NCBI GenBank assembly: GCA_013153595.1
Contig: JAADEC010000081.1
Location: 1 to 35,418, forward strand
DNA from: Thermococci archaeon
Lineage (GTDB): Archaea > Methanobacteriota_B > Thermococci > Thermococcales > Thermococcaceae
Direction: 5' to 3'
DNA length: 35,418 nt
Shown here: in pieces, positions 29,463 to 35,418 of the stretch
How positions within the stretch are numbered: the first letter of the stretch is position 1
Layout of the letters: each line of letters opens with the position of its first letter
Notes under the pieces: model-generated
What the model was told of the DNA's origin: nothing
Databases searched by the model: none
Seen by the model: the letters and a program-made list of their open reading frames with translations, nothing else
Program-made: the position numbers and the translations under genes

Positions 29463-29639
29463 TCAGCTCTCGGGCCTGACGACTGTTATCGGGATGACCC
29501 CCTTCTCAAACTCCAGCAGAGCTACGTCAAGCGGGGTCAGACCTTCGGGCACGTCTATCAGCACAGGGGCGCCCATGGCTATCTGAAGGGCCCTCGCTCC
29601 GATGATGCGGGCCTTCTCAAACCTCGTGTAGTTAAACAC
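29463..29639 (-). CDS. rpoK: DNA-directed RNA polymerase subunit K (Rpo6)
   Basis: Rpo6, about 58 aa, equivalent to bacterial omega and eukaryotic Rpb6, stabilising the assembled polymerase. The protein reads [20 protein letters not shown], then [19 protein letters not shown] and [14 protein letters not shown], practically the Pyrococcus RpoK sequence. The track start lies inside tRNA-Pro and is wrong; GTG 29639 with GGGGTGTG upstream is chosen. It sits 22 bases after tRNA-Pro, and its stop codon overlaps the possible upstream start of the enolase-like gene. Confidence 0.96.
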   Translation of the reverse strand: MFNYTRFEKARIIGARALQIAMGAPVLIDVPEGLTPLDVALLEFEKGVIPITVVRPES

Positions 29640-29658
29640 CGTCACACCCCCAATCCTC

Positions 29659-29736
29659 TGGTGGGGCCGCCGGGATTTGAACCCGGGTCTCCGGCACCCC
29701 AAGCCGGGAGGATAGGCCAAGCTACCCTACGGCCCC
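29659..29736 (-). tRNA. tRNA-Pro (anticodon GGG)
   Basis: Minus-strand acceptor stem GGGGCCG pairs with CGGCCCC, with discriminator A and encoded CCA (29659-29661). The anticodon arm CCGGC-TTGGGGT-GCCGG gives GGG. The T arm is CCGGG-TTCAAAT-CCCGG. It lies 9 bases after the rpoN stop and 22 bases before the rpoK start within the array. Confidence 0.96.
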
Positions 29737-29745
29737 ACAGAACAC

Positions 29746-29943
29746 TCAATAAACCCTGTAAACCATTACCTGATCTATCAGCTCGACGTGACTCAGGAGG
29801 GTTCTCCTGCAGCAGTACCTCTCCACCCCGAGATCATCGAGCACCTTCTCGGGATCTTCCCCTGCCTCGACCCTCTTCTTGAACTCGTAGTACTTATCGG
29901 CGAGCACCTTACCGCACGTGAAACACCTCACGGGTACTATCAC
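29746..29943 (-). CDS. rpoN: DNA-directed RNA polymerase subunit N (Rpo10)
   Basis: Zinc-bundle subunit Rpo10 of about 65 aa, part of the Rpo3-Rpo11-Rpo10-Rpo12 assembly platform. [21 protein letters not shown] and the atypical zinc motif with [17 protein letters not shown] are diagnostic. Not related to bacterial sigma-54, which shares the symbol. GTG 29943, giving VIVPVRCF, is preferred because GGAGGGT is then about 9 bases upstream; ATG 29949 and GTG 29952 are alternatives that add two or three residues. It is followed by tRNA-Pro. Confidence 0.96.
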   Translation of the reverse strand: MIVPVRCFTCGKVLADKYYEFKKRVEAGEDPEKVLDDLGVERYCCRRTLLSHVELIDQVMVYRVY

Positions 29944-29985
29944 CCGCATCACCCTCCGGAGAGATTAAACAAACACACCGCCGCG

Positions 29986-30396
29986 TCAGCGGTAAGACTT
30001 CTGCCTCTTCGCCCTCGGTCCCTTCGTTGAACGGTTTGGCTTGTGCGGCTCGGTTCTCCTGCTGTCACCAACGAGCATCGTTCTGTCGTACTTCATGAAC
30101 TTCTCCTTGAGGTTCACATCGTTCGTCCACTCGACGAGGGCCCTCGCTATGGCCACTCTCGCGGCCTCGGCCTGTCCCATGAAGCCTCCTCCCTCAACCT
30201 TGACGTCTATGTCAACCTTGCTGACGATCGCCTCGCCCGCGAGGACGAGCGGCTCCATTATCGTGAAACGCGCTATCTCGGGCTCCACGATCTCAACGGG
30301 CTTGTGGTTTATCCTCACCCTTCCCTTTCCCTCTCGTATCGTAGCCCTCGCCACGGCAGTCTTCCTCTTACCGGATGTCTGGATGACCTTCCTCAT
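29986..30396 (-). CDS. rps9: 30S ribosomal protein S9
   Basis: uS9 of 136 aa. The N-terminus [25 protein letters not shown], the middle [22 protein letters not shown] and the C-terminal [27 protein letters not shown] with its invariant Lys/Arg-Tyr-Arg-type end, which reaches the P-site tRNA, are all present. ATG 30396 lies after GGGGTGATTGTT and is preferred over ATG 30405. It lies 30 bases after L13 and 42 bases before rpoN in the array. Confidence 0.97.
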   Translation of the reverse strand: MRKVIQTSGKRKTAVARATIREGKGRVRINHKPVEIVEPEIARFTIMEPLVLAGEAIVSKVDIDVKVEGGGFMGQAEAARVAIARALVEWTNDVNLKEKFMKYDRTMLVGDSRRTEPHKPNRSTKGPRAKRQKSYR

Positions 30397-30426
30397 AACA
30401 ATCACCCCTCAATTCAGATATCGATA

Positions 30427-30879
30427 TCAGATCTTCCCTCCGAGGAACTTTGCAACGTCCTTAACGGTTACGTACTTCGGAGTGGCCAGCCTGGACATGT
30501 GGGCCTCGCTTATGGTCTCGAAGTTCTTCCCCTCAAGCTCCTTCGGAACCCCGACGTACACGCGCAGTCTCCTGTAGGCCGACCGTCCCCTGTGAGTCTT
30601 CCATGGCAGCATGCCCCTCACGGTCCTTCTGACTATCTCGTCGCTTCTCCTCGGGTAGAACGGACCGCGGCGCGGGTTTGTTCTTGTCCTCAGCTCGGTT
30701 CTCCTCTTGTACTTGGCGAATATCTCATCCCTGTTTCCAGTTATTATGGCCTTCTCAGCGTTTACTATCACAACCTCGTCGCCGTTCAGCAGCATCTTGG
30801 CGACTTTTGAGGCCAGTCTACCGAGTATGAGACCGTCAGCATTGATTATCCTCTTTCCGGGTTTGGAGTTAGCGTTCAT
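30427..30879 (-). CDS. rpl13: 50S ribosomal protein L13
   Basis: uL13 of 150 aa, an early-assembling 23S rRNA binder. Typical are [39 protein letters not shown], the [22 protein letters not shown] core and [12 protein letters not shown]. The start ATG 30879 lies directly after the L18e gene (6-base gap), and the order L18e-L13-S9-rpoN is the conserved archaeal arrangement. Confidence 0.97.
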   Translation of the reverse strand: MNANSKPGKRIINADGLILGRLASKVAKMLLNGDEVVIVNAEKAIITGNRDEIFAKYKRRTELRTRTNPRRGPFYPRRSDEIVRRTVRGMLPWKTHRGRSAYRRLRVYVGVPKELEGKNFETISEAHMSRLATPKYVTVKDVAKFLGGKI

Positions 30880-30885
30880 GGCCCA

Positions 30886-31248
30886 TCACTCCATTATCCT
30901 AATTCCCCCGCCCTTGGGGTACCTCTCCATAAGCTCCTCTATGGTTATGGCCTCGCCGCCGGCTTCCTCGATCTTTCTTCTGGCAGCTTCGGTGAACCTC
31001 CAGGCCGCCACCACCACGGGATGTGTCAGCTTTCCATTCCCGAGGACGTGCCCAGGAACCACGACCACTTCTCCTTCCTTTGTGTACCTGTTTATCCTGC
31101 TTACGTTTACCTCCGCCCTCTGCCTCCGTGGTCTCTCAAGGCGCCAGGCGAGATCCTTCCATATCTTGACGTCTTCTTCATTCGACTTCTTTTTGAGGTT
31201 GCGAATGAGCCTCCTCAAATTCACATCCGTTGGTCCCGTTCTCTTCAT
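30886..31248 (-). CDS. rpl18e: 50S ribosomal protein L18e
   Basis: eL18 of 120 aa, an archaeal/eukaryotic protein of the L15/L18e fold. [22 protein letters not shown] at the N-terminus, [20 protein letters not shown] and [22 protein letters not shown] are diagnostic. ATG 31248 has GAGGAGGT upstream with proper spacing; ATG 31254 would touch it. It is the first protein gene after tRNA-Leu(CAG). Confidence 0.97.
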   Translation of the reverse strand: MKRTGPTDVNLRRLIRNLKKKSNEEDVKIWKDLAWRLERPRRQRAEVNVSRINRYTKEGEVVVVPGHVLGNGKLTHPVVVAAWRFTEAARRKIEEAGGEAITIEELMERYPKGGGIRIME

Positions 31249-31291
31249 GAACATACCTCCTCAGCATCTCACGACTGCGTGATGAAAGTGA

Positions 31292-31379
31292 TGGTGCGGG
31301 GGCGGGGATTTGAACCCCGGAACCCCTACGGGACGGGACCCTGAATCCCGCGCCTTTGACCAGGCTCGGCAACCCCCGC
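31292..31379 (-). tRNA. tRNA-Leu (anticodon CAG)
   Basis: Minus-strand acceptor stem GCGGGGG pairs with CCCCCGC, with discriminator A and encoded CCA (31292-31294). The anticodon arm CGGGA-TTCAGGG-TCCCG gives CAG. The long variable arm marks a class II tRNA, and the T arm is CGGGG-TTCAAAT-CCCCG. Its 5' end lies one base after the rpoD stop codon. Confidence 0.96.
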
Positions 31380-31380
31380 G

Positions 31381-32157
31381 TCAGTCCGCTAATTTATGGA
31401 GCTCATTTATAAATCTATCGCTCTTCCTCATCAATATCTTGAGAGCTATGGCCACCATTTCCTCAACAGGGAGCTCTCCATTGCTTTCCACTGTGAAGAC
31501 GAAAGTTCCTGGCACGATCTCTTCCCTTATCTTATCGCCGATATGGTGCTCGAACGCACGGGGGATGTAGAAGGCCCTTACGGTGGATATCACCAGTTCA
31601 TCTTCCTTATTTTCAATGGGCAGGTTCCTGCGCTCGGCAAGCTTCTTCAGTTCCTCCCATCCCTCAACGTCCTTGCTCACGTGTATCCTCGTCAGGTACT
31701 TGTAGTAAACGTACCCCGGCTGCCACTTCGCGTGATCCCTACCGCGTCCGAGGCGTGCGTACGCGTTGAATGACAGGCGCTGTCCGTCCGCCAGCTTGAC
31801 TATCGGTACGTTTGGATTCGCTGGAACCACGTCGTCATCGCTACTCCTGAGGTCTCCGGAGTACACCATCCCCGGGCCCTCAGCCTCAAGACTGAGTGTA
31901 ACCGTGTAGTCGTCGAGATCAAGTGAATCGAGGGAGAACCTCTCGTAGGGCGTCGTCAGGGGCAGCATTGCAAGCCTGTGGGCTATTATTTCATCGAACA
32001 GGGCGGAGTCGTTTTCAAAGAACTCAACCTCATCCACTGCAAATGTGGGGACGTCGGCAAGGATGGTCCTCCTGAGGGCGTTAACGAACGAAACGTCCGC
32101 CCCCTCCACAAGGAACTTAATCGAATCCTCTCCCCTCTCAAGCACCTTGAACTTCAT
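31381..32157 (-). CDS. rpoD: DNA-directed RNA polymerase subunit D (Rpo3)
   Basis: Rpo3 of 258 aa, the alpha-like platform subunit that pairs with Rpo11 (also encoded in this window). The dimerisation domain shows FVEG-type start ([28 protein letters not shown]) and [12 protein letters not shown]; the C-terminal [25 protein letters not shown] completes it. I see no cysteines, so the [4Fe-4S] cluster found in some archaeal Rpo3 proteins is absent. ATG 32157 follows GCGGTGATGCTG; two upstream ATGs add only three residues. Not a sigma factor despite the symbol. S11 lies just upstream. Confidence 0.97.
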   Translation of the reverse strand: MKFKVLERGEDSIKFLVEGADVSFVNALRRTILADVPTFAVDEVEFFENDSALFDEIIAHRLAMLPLTTPYERFSLDSLDLDDYTVTLSLEAEGPGMVYSGDLRSSDDDVVPANPNVPIVKLADGQRLSFNAYARLGRGRDHAKWQPGYVYYKYLTRIHVSKDVEGWEELKKLAERRNLPIENKEDELVISTVRAFYIPRAFEHHIGDKIREEIVPGTFVFTVESNGELPVEEMVAIALKILMRKSDRFINELHKLAD

Positions 32158-32172
32158 CAGCATCACCGCATC

Positions 32173-32598
32173 TCAGACGCGCCTGCCCCTTCTTCCGCCC
32201 TTCGGCCTGGTTCCATCATGGGGTATCGGGGTCACGTCCTCGACGCGTCCAATGCGAAGTCCGGCCCTTGCCAATGCCCTTATGGCGGCCTGAGCTCCCG
32301 GTCCCGGGGTCTTGCTCTTGCTTCCCCCGGGGGCGCGCACCTTTATGTGAACCCCAGTGAATCCCTTCTCCATGGCCTCTTCGGCCGCTCTTCTTGCCGC
32401 TATCATGGCGGCGTAGGGGGAAGGTTCGTCCCTGTCGGCCTTGACGACCATACCACCGCTCCACCTTGAGACGGTTTCTGAGCCCGTTATGTCGGTTATG
32501 TGGATTATCGTGTTGTTGTAGCTGGAGTATATGTGAGCCACACCCCACTTCTCCCTCTTCTTAAGGCTCCTGGCTTCGGTTCCAGCCTCGGCACTCAT
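32173..32598 (-). CDS. rps11: 30S ribosomal protein S11
   Basis: uS11 of 141 aa. [32 protein letters not shown] at residues 18-50, [30 protein letters not shown], and the C-terminal [23 protein letters not shown] are all diagnostic. It lies 15 bases before rpoD, and its ATG overlaps the S4 stop by 4 bases, indicating translational coupling. Confidence 0.97.
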   Translation of the reverse strand: MSAEAGTEARSLKKREKWGVAHIYSSYNNTIIHITDITGSETVSRWSGGMVVKADRDEPSPYAAMIAARRAAEEAMEKGFTGVHIKVRAPGGSKSKTPGPGAQAAIRALARAGLRIGRVEDVTPIPHDGTRPKGGRRGRRV

Positions 32599-33140
32599 CT
32601 GGACTCACCCCCTTCCCTTGCCTGCTCTATAACCATCCTCTCGGGATGTCCCTCTCTCGAGAATGGAGAGGTCCTCACGTACCCTATGCCGTCCTCTTCC
32701 TCCTTGAGGACGAGGTAACCGGGTGACCTCATAATCTTCCCGCCGACGGATATGTGACCGTGAACTATGAGCTGTCTCGCCTGCTTTATAGTTCTCGCAA
32801 GCCCCTTCCTGAAGACCACGGTCTGGAGACGCCTCTCAAGGACGTCCTCGAGCGTCAGGGAGAGCACATCATCGAGCACAGCATCTGCAGGGAGAAGCCC
32901 GAGCCTGTTGAGCCTCTGAAGCAGCTGCTTCCTCTCGATCTCAGCCTGCCTTCCGCGGGCCGCAAGGAGCCTTCTTGCCCTGCGCCTGAACTCCTTAAGC
33001 TGGGTTTCGTGCCTCCAGAGCTCCTTCTTGTTCTTCAGGGCGTACTTCCTCATGAGAACTCTCTCGCTGTCAAGACGCTCCTTAATCCACGGGTGGGAGG
33101 GAGTTTCATACTTCTTCCTGGGCCTCTTAGGATCCCCCAT
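32595..33140 (-). CDS. rps4: 30S ribosomal protein S4
   Basis: uS4 of 181 aa. [18 protein letters not shown] at the N-terminus is the archaeal form without the bacterial zinc finger. The S4 RNA-binding domain is visible as [42 protein letters not shown]. It shares a 4-base overlap with S11 and follows S13 with a 17-base gap, the usual S13-S4-S11-rpoD order in archaea. Confidence 0.97.
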   Translation of the reverse strand: MGDPKRPRKKYETPSHPWIKERLDSERVLMRKYALKNKKELWRHETQLKEFRRRARRLLAARGRQAEIERKQLLQRLNRLGLLPADAVLDDVLSLTLEDVLERRLQTVVFRKGLARTIKQARQLIVHGHISVGGKIMRSPGYLVLKEEEDGIGYVRTSPFSREGHPERMVIEQAREGGESR

Positions 33141-33157
33141 TCAAACACACCCCCAAT

Positions 33158-33610
33158 TCACTTCTTCCTCCTGCTCACACCAAGGGTCTGACCGTGCCTG
33201 AAGTTGGAACGTGTCCTCTGACCCCTGAGGGGCAGACCGAGCTCATGCCTTATACCGCGATAAGCCCTTACCCTCCTCAGCCTGTTGACGTCCTCACGCC
33301 ATGCCATGACGAGTTTCGCCGTCGTCAGGTGGACGTCCCTTCCAGTGTCGTAGTCCTTCGGCCTGTTGACGCTCCACGGCGGAATCCCCTTTGACACCGG
33401 GTCGGCCAGTATGCTCTCTATGAGCTTAACCTGCTCGTCCGTCAGGTATCCTGTCTTCATGTACGGGTCCAAACCCGCCACCTTACAGAGCATGGTGGCG
33501 AAGTTTATTCCTATCCCCTTTATGCCCGTAAGCGCCCATCTGAGCTGTCTATCACCGTTTAAGTCCACGCCTGCAACGCGGACTATGTGCCTGAAGTTCT
33601 CACCATCCAC
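33158..33610 (-). CDS. rps13: 30S ribosomal protein S13
   Basis: uS13 of about 150 aa at the head of the small subunit. [33 protein letters not shown], then [14 protein letters not shown], and the C-terminal [26 protein letters not shown] are diagnostic. The track ORF starts inside tRNA-Ser; I chose GTG 33610, preceded by GGGGGTG with 5-base spacing. It is the first ribosomal protein gene after tRNA-Ser, 37 bases from its mature 3' end. Confidence 0.96.
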   Translation of the reverse strand: MDGENFRHIVRVAGVDLNGDRQLRWALTGIKGIGINFATMLCKVAGLDPYMKTGYLTDEQVKLIESILADPVSKGIPPWSVNRPKDYDTGRDVHLTTAKLVMAWREDVNRLRRVRAYRGIRHELGLPLRGQRTRSNFRHGQTLGVSRRKK

Positions 33611-33644
33611 GTTAACACCCCCTCTATCATACTCAGGAGAGAGC

Positions 33645-33731
33645 TGGCGCCGGGACGGGGATTTGAACCCCGGTGGGCAAACGCCCACGGGCTCTCAAGG
33701 CCCGCGCCATCCCAGGCTAGGCTATCCCGGC
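33645..33731 (-). tRNA. tRNA-Ser (anticodon TGA)
   Basis: Minus-strand acceptor stem GCCGGGA pairs with TCCCGGC, with discriminator G and encoded CCA (33645-33647). The anticodon arm CGGGC-CTTGAGA-GCCCG gives TGA. The long variable arm TGGGCGTTTGCCCA forms a hairpin, as expected for tRNA-Ser. The T arm is CGGGG-TTCAAAT-CCCCG. Its first 15 bases also encode the last codons and stop of the methyltransferase gene. A TATA-like AAGTATATTAAGG lies within that gene near 33800-33812 and could be an internal promoter. Confidence 0.96.
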
Positions 33732-34304
33732 GTAAACCCTGTAACCGGAACCTTTCGCCAGCTCGTGCACCTCAGTGAATGCCTCCTCCATCAACCCCTT
33801 AATATACTTTGCCCCTTGTCTGGTTCGAATCACCAGCTGAAGCACACCAGCATCGTTGAGATGTTGGGGAGCGTTTATAACTATTTCCCTAAGGACAGCC
33901 TTCCCGGCGTGAACGGGAGGGTTGGTTATTATCGAATCGAACCTTTCTCCCCTCACAGGCTCGTAGAGGTTCCCCCATCTCACCTCAGCGTTGGTGACCC
34001 CGTTGATCCCGATGTTCCTCCTTGCCAGCTCAACTGCCCTCCTGTTTACATCCACCATGACGACCTCCCTGACGAACCTCGAGGCCACGATGCCGATGAC
34101 CCCGTAGCCGCACCCGAGGTCAAGGACCCGCCAGTTATCCTTAAGCACCATGCTCTCCACCAGCAGTTCCGTTCCCCTGTCTATCCTTCCAAAGGAGAAA
34201 ACCCCGCTCGACGTCAGGAACTTGAAGCAGTAACCCCTAAGGCACGCTCTTATTTCCCTCACCCGCATCCGACCGCCCGGTGTCTCCGAGTAGTAGTGTC
34301 CCAT
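33717..34304 (-). CDS. Class I SAM-dependent methyltransferase (RsmC/RlmG-like)
   Basis: Methyltransferase of 195 aa. The SAM-binding motif I is VLDLGCGYGVIGIVAS near residue 60, the acidic motif II is VVMVDVNRRAVELAR, and motif IV is IITNPPVHAGK. The NPPxHxGK form is typical of RsmC/RlmG-type enzymes that methylate the exocyclic amine of guanine in rRNA, so an RNA substrate is likely, fitting its position at the head of a ribosomal array. The N-terminus MGHYYSETPGG has little leader (TATA-like CACTTATTTGC about 34328-34338). Its stop codon TAG lies in the D-loop region of tRNA-Ser, overlapping by 15 bases. Confidence 0.88.
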   Translation of the reverse strand: MGHYYSETPGGRMRVREIRACLRGYCFKFLTSSGVFSFGRIDRGTELLVESMVLKDNWRVLDLGCGYGVIGIVASRFVREVVMVDVNRRAVELARRNIGINGVTNAEVRWGNLYEPVRGERFDSIITNPPVHAGKAVLREIVINAPQHLNDAGVLQLVIRTRQGAKYIKGLMEEAFTEVHELAKGSGYRVYAGIA

Positions 34305-34327
34305 GGTTCATGAAACGAGCCGCCGCA

Positions 34328-34341
34328 AATAAGTGTATCTG
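34328..34341 (-). promoter_or_regulatory. TATA-like element of the methyltransferase gene
   Basis: Minus-strand AGATACACTTATTTGCG lies about 30 bases upstream of ATG 34304. With almost no space for a leader, the message is probably leaderless. This may be the head promoter of the whole array down to L40e. Confidence 0.4.
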
Positions 34342-34491
34342 CGCCGGCGGGCGCGATCGCCGTTCAGTTACGTGGCGGACAAAGTGGGCACCGGACGGGT
34401 GAATGGTCAAGGTCACCATGGACACAGTTAAAGTTGAACGGGACGGTAGTACCGTGTAAGTCCCGCGGATTCTTAAAAAATAGCACAAAAA

Positions 34492-34502
34492 GATTAAATA
34501 TT
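34492..34502 (+). promoter_or_regulatory. TATA box of the FAD oxidoreductase gene
   Basis: GATTAAATATT lies about 38 bases before ATG 34535, with GGCGGTGG at 34521-34528 as ribosome binding site. A second AT-rich element, CTTAAAAAATAG, lies about 20 bases further upstream. The perfect palindrome ACGGTA-G-TACCGT at 34443-34455 lies 40-50 bases upstream of the TATA box. Confidence 0.5.
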
Positions 34503-34534
34503 TTGAGAGAGCACGTTAATGGCGGTGGAACTGC

Positions 34535-35418
34535 ATGCGCCTCAACGAACATCCGATTCTTGATTTCAAAAACCGACGCGGGAGAAAGATCACGATATAT
34601 TTCGAAGGAGAGCCCGTGGAGGCCTACGAGGGGGAGACCATCGCCATGGCCCTCCATGCCGCGGGGATAAGGGTTCTCGGCTACGGGCCGAACAGGCACA
34701 GACCGCGGGGTCTCTTCTGTGCAATAGGGAAGTGCTCATCCTGCCTCGTAACGGTCAACGGCGTGCCGAACGTGAGGAGCTGCGTAACCCTCGCGGAAGA
34801 CGGCATGAGGATAGAGCGGCAGAGGGAGAAGCCCGAGCTCCCCAGAAACGTGAAGCCGCCGGAATGGAAGGAGGCTCCACGGTTCGCTGCCGACGTCGTG
34901 GTTATAGGCGGCGGGCCAGCAGGTCTGATGGCGGCCATAAACGCCGCAGACGCGGGTGCGAGTGTCATCCTGATAGACGAACAGCCCATGCTGGGAGGAC
35001 AGCTGGTGAAGCAGACGCACAAGTTCTTCGGGAAGCGCGAGCAGTTCGCGGGCGTCAGGGGGATAAAGATAGCCGAGGTGCTCGAGGACGAGGTCAGGAA
35101 GAGGAAGGGAGTGGACGTTCATCTGGAGACATCCGCTGTTGGAATATTCCAGGAAGGGGACAGGAAGCTCGTCATAGCGGTTGAGAAGAACAGGAGGCTC
35201 GTGGAGTTCTCAGGGAAGACGGTCGTAGTCGCCACGGGAGCGATGGAGAAGATGATACCGTTTGAAAACAACGATCTCCCCGGGATATACGGAGCGGGGG
35301 CAATTCAGACACTAATGAACACCTACGGGGTTAAGCCCGGCGACAGGGTTCTCATAGTGGGGGCCGGAAACGTTGGCCTCATACTCGCGTACCAGCTGAT
35401 ACAGGCGGGGGTGGAGGT
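34535..35418 (+). CDS. FAD-dependent oxidoreductase with N-terminal [2Fe-2S] domain (3' truncated by window edge)
   Basis: Partial gene, open to the last base and missing from the ORF track because it has no stop here; 294 residues are visible. Residues about 15-90 form a Fer2_4-type ferredoxin domain with cysteines in LFCAIGKCSSCLV and VRSC. An FAD/NAD-binding Rossmann domain follows: VVVIGGGPAGLMAAINAADAG, then IDEQPMLGGQLVKQTHKFFG, VVATGAMEKMIPFENNDLPG and a second nucleotide site, VLIVGAGNVGLILAYQ. The architecture matches the alpha subunits of sarcosine oxidase and of dye-linked L-proline dehydrogenase complexes of Thermococcales. Substrate assignment needs the downstream partner genes, which lie outside the window. 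Start ATG 34535 with GGCGGTGG. Confidence 0.85.
   Translation, partial: MRLNEHPILDFKNRRGRKITIYFEGEPVEAYEGETIAMALHAAGIRVLGYGPNRHRPRGLFCAIGKCSSCLVTVNGVPNVRSCVTLAEDGMRIERQREKPELPRNVKPPEWKEAPRFAADVVVIGGGPAGLMAAINAADAGASVILIDEQPMLGGQLVKQTHKFFGKREQFAGVRGIKIAEVLEDEVRKRKGVDVHLETSAVGIFQEGDRKLVIAVEKNRRLVEFSGKTVVVATGAMEKMIPFENNDLPGIYGAGAIQTLMNTYGVKPGDRVLIVGAGNVGLILAYQLIQAGVE

Noticed and set aside
33366-34313. 315-aa plus-strand ORF across S13, tRNA-Ser and the methyltransferase
   Set aside because: It crosses a tRNA and two clear minus-strand genes, so it cannot be a real protein gene.

Overview
This window looks like a chromosomal segment of a hyperthermophilic archaeon of the order Thermococcales, most likely a GC-rich Thermococcus. 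The reasons are archaeal RNA polymerase subunits (Rpo3, Rpo6, Rpo7, Rpo10, Rpo11), archaeal/eukaryotic-type ribosomal proteins (S24e, S27ae, L18e, L40e), an exosome Csl4 subunit, GTP-dependent dephospho-CoA kinase, an archaeal-type ThrRS, TATA/BRE promoters with GGTG-type ribosome binding sites, tRNA genes with encoded CCA, and protein sequences that read like Pyrococcus/Thermococcus orthologues. Gene density is very high; no gene-free stretch exceeds 300 bases and I saw no IS element, CRISPR array or prophage.

Layout. 1-4.6 kb: the 3' part of an Lhr-type helicase gene, a DUF371 gene, and a multidomain zinc-PUA-PAPS reductase-ferredoxin protein. 4.6-9.5 kb: an AAA/DUF4143 ATPase behind a repeat-rich promoter, an HVO_0476-type zinc protein, an unknown gene, an M28/DUF4910 peptidase and a small winged-helix regulator. 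9.5-12.1 kb: a QueD/PTPS enzyme and a metal-cofactor island in which a DUF364 gene diverges from two tandem NifX-like genes with Gly/Arg-rich tails. 12.1-14.7 kb: a PPC-domain protein, an atypical SDR, a KaiC-like protein without a P-loop and a DUF998 membrane protein. 14.8-20.8 kb: information processing and core metabolism (pyrophosphatase; rpoE1-spt4-dephospho-CoA kinase-S24e-S27ae; ThrRS; csl4-DUF2067-rpoL). 20.9-27.4 kb: a GT-C-like membrane protein, a small unknown protein, a helical-repeat protein overlapping MTA phosphorylase, tRNA-Gly, PadR facing FUN14, tRNA-Arg, an Lrp regulator, and a GfcR-type HTH-phosphoribosyltransferase with a small partner gene. 27.5-34.3 kb: one long minus-strand array, methyltransferase - tRNA-Ser - S13 - S4 - S11 - rpoD - tRNA-Leu(CAG) - L18e - L13 - S9 - rpoN - tRNA-Pro - rpoK - enolase-like - S2 - tRNA-Leu(TAA) - L40e, ending in a T-run. 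The right edge holds the start of an FAD oxidoreductase with an N-terminal [2Fe-2S] domain.

How the genes fit together. The window is mainly a transcription/translation hub: five RNA polymerase subunits, Spt4, eleven ribosomal proteins, six tRNAs, ThrRS, Csl4 and pyrophosphatase. The most unusual features are the protein genes and tRNAs packed into one array with gaps of -15 to +9 nt before each tRNA, a decayed enolase kept in the ribosomal array, the NifX/DUF364 pair with palindromic operator candidates, and the PUA-PAPS reductase-ferredoxin protein, which has the domain set expected of an RNA sulfur-modification enzyme. All functional statements rest on sequence reading and family knowledge; no searches were run.
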